Counted from the stretch's first letter, positions 46,600 through 58,989 are shown. The stretch is DNA of 64,000 nucleotides from Leucocoprinus leucothites (GCA_013368445.1 JAACJO010000037.1:155267-219266), one strand, 5' to 3'. The notes: a model not told the origin generated them from the letters alone. Numbers and translations: made by a program.

Positions 46600-46934
46600 T
46601 GGTGATGGTCATGGTAGTGGCCACCATGGTGGTGTCAGATGTGCTCTGGACAGTCTACAAGTATTTGTGATTGATTTGTTGATGTGTGAACTTAGAGTTG
46701 ATGCAGAGGTTGCTTAGTCAGTTGTAGATCACCTGACTGCATGTTCAACTCTCCTGTGGACGCTTTCTTGACTCTCAGCCATTTACAGTTGTCCACAGGT
46801 GAGTACAAATCTCTATCTTGTTAATATAGTCATTTACAGTTGTCCACAGATTCCTGTGCGAGTTGTGAGCTCCCTGGGCAATTTCTCCGGTTTCTAGGAC
46901 CTCCTACACATCCCCTGTGCGTCACCTTCTAACA
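46600..46934 (+). repeat. Copia J 5' LTR, partial or diverged
   Basis: The right boundary is fixed at 46934 by TTCTAACA followed by a primer-binding site. The left boundary is not determined. A 19-bp perfect direct repeat, CATTTACAGTTGTCCACAG, occurs at 46780-46798 and 46831-46849. Confidence 0.5.
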
Positions 46935-46946
46935 GGTTATGGGCCC
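46935..46946 (+). promoter_or_regulatory. Copia J primer-binding site (initiator tRNA-Met half)
   Basis: GGTTATGGGCCC directly after TAACA, identical to the primer-binding site of copia D at 14603. This marks the start of a second copia element whose gag lies 12 kb downstream. Confidence 0.7.
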
Positions 46947-47141
46947 CGGCCTCTAGAAGCCTCAGACAAAGACTTTTGTTCCATTTCTTCCTCAACTGTC
47001 TTTCTCTTCTCCAATCCGCCATTTTTGCGTTTTCTCCCTCATTTTTGCGTCGCTCTGGTCGCTTCCGCACACACCCATTGATCTCGCGTGTCTCCACGAC
47101 TTCACCAAGTTTTGCCACGTTCCGACCATTTCTTGTTCCAC

Positions 47142-47154
47142 TATCCCACTTCCA
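47142..47154. repeat. Target duplication of the minus-strand LINE (left)
   Basis: TATCCCACTTCCA, found again at 58983-58995. The two copies now lie 11.8 kb apart because LINE copy 2 landed in the right-hand one. Confidence 0.8.
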
Positions 47155-47489
47155 ATTTTTTATTTTTTTATTTCTTTAAAATCAATGATTTATTACATGG
47201 TGCCCGGTCACAGTCCGTGCCTGCCAACATAATGTTGGAATTACTGTATATTAGCTGCTATATTTGGGCAATCAAAGAAATGCCCCCGTCTCCATTCTTG
47301 TTCCATAGTATATCTTATTGTCATTCTATTATTTAAATACAGTAGAGTAAGACATGTATTCCTTGCTGCTTTGCCCCCAAATACACCCACTTTTTCATCC
47401 TCTCACACATAATACAGGGCCTAAGTACTGCTACCTAAGCCAAACACTACAAAGATGGGAATAGATAAAGTCCTGTCCAAATATAGTAC

Positions 47490-49700
47490 ACTACTCAACA
47501 GCAAAGAGATATGGCATAGTAACAAAGATGAAACTAAAGTCCAACTCGCAGACCTCTAACAGTAAGCTTACATGCATGTGTGGCCCTAGCAATGAGATGA
47601 TGGGGTTGGGGAATATGTTGAAGCAGGTATATGACCTACTCCCAGGGCCTCCTATTGTTCTCCTTGTGATGGCTAAGCCAATCATGGTCAAACTGGTGGT
47701 GCCAGAATAGGCACTTTCAATCATCAGCTGCATGGTCACCCTTGCAGTTGATACATGAGATATGGGGACAGGGCTCCCCGGCAGGTGTGGGCAGGATGGG
47801 GGAGTTTGCCTTTGGACTCCCCTTACAGCATGATGATGCAGAGCAATGGTTCTCACTACAGTGAGGACCTCCACACTGGGAACACCTGAGTACATGGTTG
47901 CAGCAGGTGGGAGTAGAGTGACCAAAGCACCAGCAGTGCTGGCACTGGGGGACACTGGGGTGGGCACAGGCAGGCTTGATGATGGCCTGCATACCATTGA
48001 AGTTGAGGTACTTGTTGAGGAGCTTCTTGGCATTGGCTCCTGACTGAGAGTCCTATAGGTCAAACCAAACAGTAGCAGTATCAGCCTTGGGGGAGTTGCA
48101 CATGATGCACACAGATGAAACATTAGCAAAAGTGTTTTTGAAAGGAGACAGTTGCATGCAATCGGTGATGTGGATCTGCATGATGTGAACACTGTTCATG
48201 TGGAAGGGGACATCAAGGATCTTGAGATAAGACCTCAACCTGGGGCAGTGCATCTTCAGCTGGAATGGGGCAGTGAAGACAGAGGGGATTGTAGACTTGA
48301 CAATGGCAATGTCAGAATCTGAGGGCACAGTGGAGGTGTACAGTGCAATGGTGCTGTACACCTTGGTGATGTTCTCAACATGCAAGGATGACTTGGCATG
48401 TGAGAGGGCATCATTGAGAAGGCACATGGCCTTGTGATGGAGATAAGTGATCTCACTGGCATCACCAGTGAAATCAAGGAACAATTAATAGCAGTGGTCA
48501 TGCATGGCTTCTTTGCGGAGCCAGCAGTAGCAGTAGCAGCCTGATACATTGCGGTGACATGATCAGGGTTGAGGGAGGGGTTTGCCTGCACCAGCTTGAG
48601 GAGCAACACAGGCAACACCAAAGCACCAGAACTGTTAGAATGTAAAAGAATAGAGAGTAGAGGATGATAAGAGAGTAGAGGAAAACTCAGACACTGACAC
48701 TGACACACACACAAAAGTGGGGAAGAAGATAATGGATTGGGAGGCTGAGGCCCTCTTTATATACCTAGCTATATGGTCTGTGTACAATATGGTCATGTGA
48801 CTACAACTATCCCATTTGGGCAAAGGGGGGTGAGGCTAAAGCTGGTCATAATCTAACAAGAACGAGTGACTTCCACAAATGAGTGCTGATAAGGCATTGG
48901 AGTAGAAGTGGGGATGGGTGCCTTTGTGGGCACTCAGGGAGGGCTGCTAGTGTGCACCTTAGGGGGTGCTTGCTTGGGCAGTATGGGGGGACAGGCCATG
49001 TTGCCTTGGCTGTTTGCTTGGGTGCCTTGGGGGAGCCCATGTCAATATCATGTGGTTCCGCTTTGTCAGTGGATCCATGGGTTGCCTTGTGGATAATGCA
49101 TGTGTCTTTAGGGGAGGCTTTAGGCTTGACAAAGTGAGTGAAGCCCTGCATGAAGGAGTGGAAGGTGATCCAGCTGCAGCTAGTCCACTTCTCACCCATG
49201 GAAATGCATGCACTGCCATGCCCACTCATCTCAAATTTGAATACTGCACCAGCAAAGTAACTGGCACAGGACTTGGCATACTCCTTGTTGAGGAGGGAAT
49301 CATTGGGGAGCTCATGCATGAAGCACATGAACTTCCTGAGGCCATTGAAAGCCCACTTGGCCATGGCATTGTCTCCAGACACAGTCCCAGAGGAGGAGGA
49401 TGGGGTGGATGGTGCAATCGGGGGAGGAGTGGGAACTGGGTAGTACATGGTACCACCAGCAATGAGAGGGGCCTTGGGACCAAGGGTCACCAGAGGCTGA
49501 GTAGTAGGCACCAGTGATGGAACATCAGCGGACACCAAGAGGAGGCATGAGGGCAACTGAAAGTCAGCCCTCATGGAGGTGGCAGCAGCCTTGAAATCCG
49601 CAAGAGTGCAAACTGGCTGGGTGGAGGTGGAGGACCTGGAGGCCTCTTCAATAGTGTTGAGCTTGTCATCACCGGACACAATGTCAGAGTCAAGGTCCAT
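47490..49700 (-). pseudogene. ORF1 of the deleted LINE
   Basis: ATG 49700 starts MDLDSDIVSGDDKLNTIEEA. A Pro/Ser-rich region and a helical block follow (KWAFNGLRKFMCFMHELPND). After a solo LTR interruption, the frame continues with FLDFTGDASEITYLHHKAMCL and three zinc knuckles: CQHCWCFGHSTPTC, CSQCGGPHCSENHC and CINCKGDHAADD, with the last Cys after a stop. The order matches ORF1 of LINE copies 1 to 3, but the sequence is clearly a different subfamily. Confidence 0.72.
48628..48863 (-). mobile_element. Solo copia-type LTR inside the deleted LINE
   Basis: The LTR is 48633-48858 (226 bp), TGTTAGA...CTAACA. AGAAC occurs on both sides (48628-48632 and 48859-48863), a perfect 5-bp duplication. 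On the minus strand a TATA box GGTATATAAA lies at 48756-48765, which gives the LTR orientation. Its ends match those of the solo LTR at 41977, but the body does not. Confidence 0.88.
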
Positions 49701-49823
49701 GTTTGTGATCTTGCAACTAATAGCTTTAGACTTTCACCTACCTATGTTAACTAGTGTAGACAATGCAGTAATATACTCTAAATGTGACATACCAACAAGA
49801 GATGGTGGTGGTAAGAGGACAAG

Positions 49824-49838
49824 AAGGGATGTATCCCA
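49824..49838. repeat. LINE copy 2 target site duplication (left)
   Basis: AAGGGATGTATCCCA, 15 bp, repeated exactly at 58975-58989. Confidence 0.93.
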
Positions 49839-50829
49839 TGATCCTCCTTTCCCTCTTACCACCATTATCAATCCCTCTGAAGGTGTTTTCTAACTACATT
49901 GACTACAAATTCTATTGATATGACTGCACCATCACATTGGATGGACCTTAAGGGTACCCCTCTACTGTCTTCAGACCCTATGAATATCACTGACACTGAA
50001 ACACATGTCTCAACTTCAAAGTGTGATCACTTGATTTTGCCTGCCCTTTCTATCAAATCATCCCGACACTCAGTCCAAGATGATGCCAAATCAGCTGCTT
50101 CATCTAGAGTTGGTTCTGATCAATCGGAGAATGGTGAGAGTTATTCAGATTTGTCTGATGATGATTCCACACCCCCCTCCCCTATACTCACCTCAGCTGC
50201 ACTATCATGTGCAGTATCACACTCCTCCTTTTGGACTCCTCCCTCTCCTTCATTGCATGCTAAGCAAGCTTGTACTTGTGATACCCTTTGAGGATTGGAC
50301 ACTACCCCAAAGCCATCTCAAGGACTGCCTCCATGAGCACATATGATGGCTTCAAATCACCTATTCCCTTCTGTCCTTATGGTGAGGGATTCCTAGGTGA
50401 GCTCAAATGACCTGATCCTCTGAATTTGAACTCATGCAGGGACGCATGGGGCAACCAAGAGAAGAGGATATTCACAAACAGGGAGCCAGACAATCATCTA
50501 TTTGGACACCCACCCACCTCAAGGCTGCCTCATGCAATCCACAGATCTGCTGAGTCAGCAAATACTGTGCCAACTAGTACTCCAGCCACTTTCTTTGCTG
50601 GATTATCTGATACCAATGACATCACACCTGACATCACACATGATGTCACTGGTGATGTCACCACACAGCTGCAGAGGCCTGGACCTGCACAGCCACAACT
50701 TCCAGATCTCAAGGATCCATCCAACACAGCCACCAAAGAAACTTTGGTCATTGGTAAAGCCACATTCAAAGCACTTGAGGCACTTAAGTATGTCATGAAT
50801 TTCTTCAAGCATTGTAATGGTCTGGGTCT

Positions 50830-52419
50830 TACAGTGGCTCAAAAAACTGTCCCAATGTTTTCGCATTTTGGACATATTTGCTAATACCAGGGCAGATATA
50901 TGGCCTAGCATCCTGAAAATATTCACACAGGTACCTTGACATATTGGGCGCATATATTCCCATGATCACATGACCTTGTCCATCAATGAATTAATAATGA
51001 ATTATCGAAAATATCTACTCATTGGGACAGTTTTTTGACCCTCTGTTATCTACCTACTCAATACTTTGTATGACCTCCTCTTGCCCTGACAACTGCCTCA
51101 ATCCTTCTGGGCATGGTTTCTATCAGCCTTTGGCACCTTTCTGCTGGAATCTTATTCACTCCTCTACTAGCCTCTCCCACAATTCAAATACTCCCTTAGG
51201 TGGTCTTTCATATGCCTTCAGCTGGTCCTTCAGGTAGGTCCAGAGGTGTTCAATGGGATTTAGGTCAGGGGATTGTGCAGGGCATGATAGAACTTGAATG
51301 TTGTTGTCCACAAACCATTGTTGTCCCAGTTTTGAGGTGTGTTTTGGGTCATTATCCTGCTGGAATATCCTCTCCTCCTCCTCCATCTCCAACTTTTCAA
51401 AGCTTTCCACCACCCATTGTCCAAAATCTCGCAGTATTTCACTGCATCCATATTCCTTGAACCTCAATCAGCTTTCCTACCCCATTCCACCCCATACACC
51501 CCCACACCATCATGTTACACCTCCTCCATGTTTGACAGTAGGGAGAGTGGTCCTATCTGACAGTGGTTCCCCCTCTCCTTCCAGGTATACACCTTTCCAT
51601 CTGACCCAATCCTGTTGATCTTTGTTTCATCTGTCCACAACACCCTCTTCCAGTCCTCCACTGTCCAATTCCTATGTTCATGTGCAGAGTCAAGGCATTC
51701 CTCACAATGTTGCTTTTTGAGTAGAGGTCATTTGATCTTGGTTACAGAGCAAAATCCATTATCCTGAAGGGTATTTCTGACAGTTTGGGGTGTGACAGGG
51801 TCAGACAGAGTAGAGTTAATGAAATTTGTAGCCTGGACAGCATTATCTAGCTTTCCAGAGGTTATTTGGTGAATTATTGCTTTTTTATCATGAGGAGAAA
51901 GCTTGGAAGGACGTCCTCCCTTGTTGTTTTCCTTGTCCCCATCAACTTCTTTATTGATCCTCCCAACAGTAGACTTGCCTAGACTAGTTTTATGTTCAAT
52001 ATGGCATAAGGAATAGCCATCTTTGAGAAGAGAAGTGACTTGGATTATTAGGTAGAGGAGATAGCTTTCATGATGTAGTGGCAGGAAGAAAGACAGTTGT
52101 AGCCATCTCAACATGTCAACCAAGGTCACATGATCTTGTTTACTACTCCCACACCTGCCCTGATGCTCCCTGGCATGTTACAAGATAGATACTGGGAGGC
52201 TGACAGGGGGTCAAAAAACTGTCCCAATGAGTAGATATTTTTAATAATTCATTACTAATTCATTGATGGACAAGGTCATGTGATCATGGGAATATATGCT
52301 CCCAATATGTCAAGGTACCTGTGTGAATATTTTCAGGATGCTAGGCCATATATCTGCCCTGGTATTAGCAAATATGTCCAAAATGCGAAAACATTGGGAC
52401 AGTTTTTTGAGCCACTGTA
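50830..52419 (-). mobile_element. Tc1-like element, second copy
   Basis: Element 50832-52417 (1586 bp) with TA on both sides. It is close to element F throughout, including the 210-bp foldback TIRs. LINE copy 3 carries the empty site (CTTAAACCCAGACAG, about 60960), which proves the insertion point and the TA duplication. Confidence 0.95.
51058..52071 (-). pseudogene. Broken Tc1-like transposase
   Basis: It aligns to the intact gene at 25461-26480. TGA at 51728-51730 replaces CGA (Arg) after SVTKIK. Two single-base losses of G in GGG runs near 51418 and 51460 shift the frame before FEKLEMEEEERIF. The start region (about 52050) also has stops where the intact copy has CAATACTCC. The helix-turn-helix and the D...E part (FQQDNDPKHTS, NPIEHLW) are otherwise preserved. 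Confidence 0.92.
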
Positions 52420-54259
52420 AACCCAGACAGAAGGACCTGAGGTTTCCCCAGATGGGGGAACCAATCTATTGTTTACTCACATCTATGTTTGAATCAGGCT
52501 GGACCGCATACCCATTAATGTGAAAGTGGTCTTATGATTACTGATGCACTGAGGGAATACTTTAATCCCCTGGCTGACACCCCATGACAGACTCTTCCCC
52601 TCCTCCAAAGGGCAAGGGTAAAGGAAAAAAGGCATGTAAATCAACTCCATCAAACATTCCCACCCCTCTATTCCTGCTGGCATTGTCATTGGGCAAACTA
52701 ATTCTTCAGCTTGCATCGATGATGACAATATGAACATCTATCAAGCCCCTCCCAATGAGGGCACCTTCCCCTCCACTCCCCTGGAATGATGTCTCATCTT
52801 CTGGCAAGGCACATGATGTCTTGTCTGTGTCAGGTAACAAAGGCTAAGAATGACATCATGTCTTCTAAACCTGCTGGCCCCATCTGCATCTCCAGGGTGC
52901 CCCCTCCACTATCCAATCACATGACTCCAAGGAATAGGAATAGAAACTTTGAGCATTCAGTTAGGCACCCTTCTTCTAATGGCCAGGCTCAGCCATCAAA
53001 ACCTAACCCTAAGGGTGCCTCTGATTTGCTATCCCCCATTCCCCCTCCTGACCATAAGGCATCTACCAAACCCCTTACAGAACACTTCAGCAAGAAGAAT
53101 GTGTCATTCACTGATGCCACCTGACAGGGTGTCCAGCAACTACCTCCCCTTCCTCCACTTCTTCCATTGATGGGGTCAAGATGCAAGAGATGATACTCAC
53201 CTTCCCAAACTCTCTTATGACAAAGTCCTTGCCATGTACAAGGCAGGTTTCAGTGGCACCCAACCTCAAGCACCAAACCTTTGACCTCAAGCACTCAGTG
53301 CACTAAACCAAAATGAATGACCCACAGCCCTATACATCATCAAGTCCTCATCCCTTTTGAGGGAAACATCATTGCCAACTGCATCAAAGATTTCAATAAA
53401 AGTGGCTGAATTCTGTAATCATGGTCTCACTGCCACTCAATCCAAACTACACATGGAGTCTGTCCATGAGTCATATAACAGTATCTCTATTGCCACATCA
53501 GGAGTTGCTACACCTAACAACCTTGACACCATCAAGTCCTGGTTAAAGAAAGCCTGGCAACTTGGAGAAGCAATCCCCATTGAGCCTCATCTCCCATAAT
53601 CCAAATCATTCCTAAAAATCGTTGGTGTCCATACTGGGTAGCCAATTCCTCAAACCCCCTTCTCCCACCTTTGTTGAGCAAGCCCTTGGGCAATCCCTCT
53701 CTTCAAAAACATTGTTCTCACTGCTCGCCCCCCAAGTCATGAAAGCCTCTCCCAAGTCTGACACTGCTGTCATGTGATTCAATATTTGGGACTCACAAAA
53801 TGGTACTAAGGCTGAGACATTGGTCAACCATACAATCAACTTTGCTCAACATGTTGGCACTATCCGTGCCACGAGTATGCATCCTGGCACAGTGCAATGT
53901 AGAAATTGTTGGTGGTGGGGTCATTCCACTCATGCATGTTGTGCCCTTGGTGCACATCGTCAAATCTGTGGTGGCCCTCATCATGTTGAGAACCATCATA
54001 CTATGGCCTGGTGTTGCAAGGCCAATCTGGAATCCAACCCTCCTTGTGATGCCACTCCTGATGGTGTCCCTTGCCCTCACCTCAAGAACTTCAAGTGTCT
54101 CAACTGCCAAGGTGATCATCACACTAATGACACTAAATGTCCATTTTGGAGAAACAGGTTTGATTGTACCTAGCATTCTAACAAAGCCGCCGAGTCATGC
54201 ACTGCACATGCTGTCTGCACTAACACCAATCACTCTGGTGGTGGAGTTGCTGTTTAGAT

Positions 54260-57200
54260 ATGACTGGTAAGAACAATGTTACTTTGTCTGTTTGTATCTA
54301 TTTGCAAAACATTGGGTGTTCCTATGCCCTTGTTGACACCCTCCTTGAGTCTAAGAAGCAGGACTTCGACATCATTTTCTTACAGGAACCACCCTGGAAT
54401 CATATTTGCAAGCCACCCTCTACAACTAATCCTGAAGGGGATGACATCATAGGTATCCCTATTCATCCAGAATGGCTTTGTATAGTTTGCCCTACTAAGT
54501 CTAACGATCCCTGACCCCATACTTTGAGTTATGTTCACAGGCAACTTCTTCACATGAGACCCATCCTTCAACAGGATTGGGTTAATCACTGTGATATTCA
54601 AATCCTTGGACTTTTCAATCAGGGTAACTATATTAACTTCCTGAACATATATTCTGACTTGTCTTCATTAGTGATCACTTTTCTTTTGACCAACTTCATT
54701 GACATTCCAAACATTGTATATATGGGAGGTGACTTCAACTGTTGTTCTCTGGAATGGGATCCTCTAGTCACCCATTTTCCTTGCACTACTATAACTCTGA
54801 TGGAGTTAGTGGAAAGCTTTAATCTTTCAAAGTCCCCACTGATTTTGTTCTCTCCCACCCATTTCTCTTCCATCGAAGGACATGATAATTCTGTTATCGA
54901 TTTGATTTTCTGTGCTAATGACTCTACTTCTCACATTATTGATGCAAATTTGAGGCTTCCCTCAGACCATGTGCCTTTAATTATTGATCTTCCAATCCAC
55001 CCAGATCATATTAACTATAAAAAATATGTACTGTCTAAGGATAGTGATGAAGAGACCACCTTTCTTTCTCAGGTCTCAGAGCATCCAGTGGCTCTTGATT
55101 GTTTGAACATTCACTCTACATATTGTTTGGACAATATCTCTGATTCCATTTCTCATATATTTAATGACAGGTGGATTACAAACTCTAAAAACATATGGAT
55201 TACTAACCGGTTGAAAGAATGGTGGACTTCTCACTGCTCTGAGACCTTACTTACTTACAGGAGAACCAAAGACCAAAAAGACTGGTGAGCATTTAGGGCA
55301 GCTACCCAGGCCACTAAGCACTCTTTCTTCAATGAGCACATCCATGAAATTGCTTCCTCCAACAAACACCCCTGGGACCTCATGGAGTGGGTCAAACAAT
55401 GCAAACTACCTGCCATTGAGGGGATCTGTTATCAAGGACACCCATGCAATGATATACCAGACCTATGGAATGCCCTCCATTTGTCATACAACTCTGCATC
55501 AGGTCAACTGGTAAGCCCACATATTCTCAATGAAATGAAATCCATCCCTACCCATTCCTGGGCAGACTTCTCCACTCTTGAACTAAATGAATCATTATTG
55601 TCCTGTGCTAACTCCTCAGTGCCAGGACCTGATCACATATCCTGGAAACACCTGAAGTTCATAGTTGCTCATAATGACTGCCTCAAAGATTTGTTCTCAT
55701 TGCTAATGCATGTGTACGTCTTTCTCATTGGCTGAGTCATTTCAAAGACTTGGTCTCCATCATCATTCCCAAGCCAACAAACCAGCCTATGAAACCCCTA
55801 AAGTGTTTCGACCCATTGTCCTACTAAACACTTTAGGAAAACTTATTGGGAAGATGATCGCATGTGAAATGCAATTTGAAGCGGTCTCAACTGGAGCTCT
55901 CCACCTGAACAAAATGGGGGGAGTCATTCAATGCTCTACTGAGGATGCAGGTGTCTTTCTTACTCACATTATTCAGGCCAGATGGGCCAAAGGTATGATT
56001 ACAAGTGTTTGTGCTTTTGATATCACCCAATTCATCCCTTCTCTAAATTATGATATCTTCACTGACATCCAGCAATGCCAGGGGTTTGCCCCTCAACTTG
56101 TAAACTTCTTCTCCCATTACCTTATAGGTCACTCCACATAATTTATGTGGAATACATTTTTGTCTGATGCCCATGACACAGATGTTGGTGTAGGGCAAGG
56201 TTCGGCTTTATCCCTCATCCTATCAGTGCTTTATTTGGCACCTCTCATGTTCATGTTTGATCAATGTGCTCGTCTTCAATATATTCCCTCCTCCCTCTTA
56301 TCCTTTGTTGATGATGGGCTTTGTATTTCACAAGTGAAGAACTATTCTGACACGATTTCTTCCCTCAAAGCAGCATATTCCATCATTACATCCATATGCA
56401 CCAACCTCAGACTAGTCATTGAACACAACAAATCTGAGGTCTTCCATTTTTCTTGCTATCACAACAATTCCAATCCCCCACTTGATTTATCCAATGTCAG
56501 TGGTCCCATCCTTTCTCTGAAACCCTTTTGGAGATACCTTGGCTTCTACTTCAACTGTCGACTCTCATTTCAAGAGCATGTCCAGTACTATTCAACCAAA
56601 GCATTGTCTATGGTGAAAGCCATGGGCATGCTAGGCAACTCCACCCAAGGTCTCCTCCCCCTTCAAAAATGACTTCTCTATAGGTCATGTGTCATCCCTG
56701 TGGCTACATATGGCTTCTGACTATGGTACTTCAAGAGTGCTCACAATAAGGCACTTCTCAAGTCCCTCTCTTCTATGCAAAGGTGTGTGGCTCTTTGGAT
56801 CACAGGTGCCTTTTGCACTTCTCCTTCTGGCAGTGCTGAAAGTATTGCAGGACTCGTTCCCATCCATCTTCACCTCCATAAATTAGCTATTCATTCTTCA
56901 TATTGAGTCTCTACTTTACCCTCCAACCATGCATTATGTTCTCTTTTATCTGATCATTTCTCTCTTAATTCTTCCCCTCAACCCCAATTGCTTCACCTTC
57001 TGACTCCAGCCAAAAAAGCTAAACTAAAAGGCCCTCTTATTGATGTAGATAGTTCTCTTTCTCATCTTTCCGACTCATTCTCTCCCTTTGCTCCTGAATC
57101 CAAGCCTGGACATTGTCTCATGGATATCTTCCCCAATTCCATTCATTTTCATCTGTGTAATTGATCTGACAAACATGAAATGTACAAACATGTATCATCT

Positions 57201-58759
57201 CTCAATTCAGTTTTTTCTTCTTCTTCCTCTGATTGTACTTGTATATCAGTTGTTACTGATGCTTCTGTTCCACTTGTAGGTTCCCATCAGGCAGTTTTGG
57301 CAGCACATTTATATTGCAGCAGACAACAAGTATCCCATGCAAAACAGGCAAGTGGCTGGGCATCTTGACAGATGCTGAACTCTATTCCATTCACATTGGC
57401 ATCACTAAAGCCATTGCTTGTCACAATCTGTGATCGTGACCTCTCTGATTCAATCTCTGACTATTCTTTCAATTTCCAATTCCCACAATTTTTCATTATC
57501 TACCATTTCTATAAATATTTCGCAGCCTGTTTCTGCTCATCATTCTATCCTCCTTTCATTTGCACTCATATTCATTTCTGCCATTCCCTTTATGTTTGTC
57601 ATTCTCTGTTGTGTTGCATCTGTTGTTGTCTATTTACCTTTCATTTGTCTGTTTATTTATTTATCATTACATTGTGAGTTTCGTGATATTTACATGTTAT
57701 TTGTCTGATTTTGCATTATCTTAAATATGTCACTACTAGCTCATGTATTACCCATTCTGAATATTGACTAAGATTCCATCCTTACTCTCTGTCTGATTAT
57801 TCCTTCAGTGTTGAATTCCAATTTGCACTGCCTGTCATCTTCCTCATAGACCAAATCAGTCAATGCAATATTGGAAGAGCACAGCACATACGCTGAAGCC
57901 AATGACTGATCTTTCCATAACTTTCACATACTTAGTAAGCACCAGTAATTCACAAATCTTGACATCTCTCCAGTGTGACCACATTATCCTCATCACCGAC
58001 TGTCTTCCAGCAGCCAAGCTGGTAGTTGATCAATCAATCCATTCCAGCCAGTTGCACTCCATCCACATATGCTGGCTCCTTTCTGACTGGCTTGCAGCCA
58101 AACCATCCCGGTCTATTGATTTTTGGGATGTCCCATCCAAGTGGCTATGAAAACCCCATCTCAAAGTCCATAATGACATCACATCCACACACATTCACAC
58201 CCCTCCTCACATGGGTGCCACCCTTGACTTCTTGTGATGCAAAGCCACCAACAACTGCCAGAAATCCTGGGAGTCCACATTCTGGAAGAAGAAGTACCAC
58301 AGTAACAGTTTCCTTCTCTCCAAAAAGAATCGCAAGTTCCTCATCCCTACCTACATCAAGGGAGGCACTTGGCTACCTTTAGCCAACAAGTCACCTTCTT
58401 TATGCACTCATATGACTCACACTATACTCAACCATGCTCCTATTGGAGCTTTTTGCAAGAGGTTTTTCCCCCTCGAGCCCAAATCCTGTTATTGTGGCCA
58501 CTGCCTAGAAACACATCATCATATCCTCTGTTACTGTCCTCTCTACCCCATCTGCACTCAATGGGTGCAATGCACTTTCACCCAGTATGAGTTCCTCATC
58601 GAGTTCTTGAAAAAGAACCTGGCCACTTTTGCCTTCATCAATCAAGATATGTGTCCACTGCTGCTCCAAGCTCCCATACCCACTAAACTAATTGAAGGTA
58701 AACTAGATTCTCTCATTTCATCTCTTTTCTTCTCTCTTGAGTCTGATCTCTGTGTATGA
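54260..58759 (+). pseudogene. LINE copy 2 ORF2 (endonuclease-RT-RNase H)
   Basis: ATG 54260. The endonuclease keeps FDIIFLQEPPW, YMGGDFNC, IEGHDNSVIDLIF and SDHVPLIIDL, so its acidic and His residues look intact. RT has VPGPDHISWK, GQGSALSLILSVLYLAP and SFVDDGLCIS. RNase H has VVTDASVPL, then the 546-bp insertion, then LITDCLPAAKLV. The C-terminal zinc motif is clear: CYCGHCLETHHHILCYC near 58490. TGA stops (54513, 55288), a stop at 56139-56141 and a frameshift near 55690 inactivate it. Confidence 0.87.
57419..57964. mobile_element. 546-bp insertion in LINE copy 2, probable solo LTR
   Basis: Copy 1 lacks this sequence at the matching place (about 44625). The insert can be bounded as TGTCACAATC...CTTGACA, giving a TGTCA/TGACA terminal inverted repeat. 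The flanking five bases (TTGCT and TCTCT) do not match, so a clean target duplication is not visible. It is T-rich and has no convincing gene. Confidence 0.5.
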
Positions 58760-58974
58760 CACCTTGTTCTATAGTCTCTTTTCGAGTCTTCTCTATTTCA
58801 CTAGACTAATTGTATATAGTCTTTGTATCAAGTGGTCTTTAACCACTTTGTGTACCCTGGCTTGCTGTAGTGTACTATCTGTTTGTATTATTTAGTTGAA
58901 AGCAGACTGTGATCAAGCACCGCTATATAAATTCATTGATTAATAATAAAATAAAATAAAATAATAAAATAAAA

Positions 58975-58989
58975 AAGGGATGTATCCCA
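58975..58989. repeat. LINE copy 2 target site duplication (right)
   Basis: AAGGGATGTATCCCA, identical to 49824-49838. It overlaps the TATCCCACTTCCA duplication of the minus-strand LINE at 58983-58995. Confidence 0.93.

Larger units (their letters stand above)
47155..49831 (-). mobile_element. Internally deleted LINE, minus strand
   Basis: The left edge is a T-rich tract (ATTTTTTTATTTTTTTATTTC), followed by a segment resembling the reverse complement of the LINE 3' terminus seen in copies 1 and 2. The right edge reads, on the minus strand, CATCCCTTCTTGTCCTCTTACC, like the 5' start of the other LINEs. Between them only ORF1 is present; ORF2 is absent. It is therefore a deletion derivative of a related LINE subfamily. 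The flanking 13-bp duplication supports both ends. Confidence 0.75.
49920..54257 (+). pseudogene. LINE copy 2 ORF1, split by a Tc1-like element
   Basis: ATG 49920 (MTAPSHWMDLKGTP). The frame reaches HCNGLGL at 50828, is interrupted by the transposon, and resumes at 52420 with PRQKDLRFPQMGEPIYC. The VLIPFEGNIIA block lies near 53345. The knuckle region near 53890-54150 is nearly complete (CRNCWWWGHSTHACC, CGGPHHVENH, CLNCQGDHHTNDTKC). It ends at TAG 54255-54257, two bases before ORF2. Several frameshifts are present. Confidence 0.8.
49839..58974 (+). mobile_element. LINE copy 2, full length with two insertions
   Basis: Same family as copy 1. About 7.0 kb remains after removing the Tc1-like copy (50832-52417) and a 546-bp insertion (57419-57964). 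It ends in an irregular TAAAA-repeat tail and has a perfect 15-bp target duplication. It keeps an intact RT FVDDG box but has stops and frameshifts elsewhere. Confidence 0.92.

Noticed and set aside
47232..47260. TGTTGGAATTACTG as the start of a copia LTR
   Set aside because: It lies within the 3' part of the minus-strand LINE and no matching LTR end or duplication is found nearby.
48966..49517. 183-codon plus-strand frame
   Set aside because: It is antisense to the ORF1 of the minus-strand LINE and has no motif of its own.
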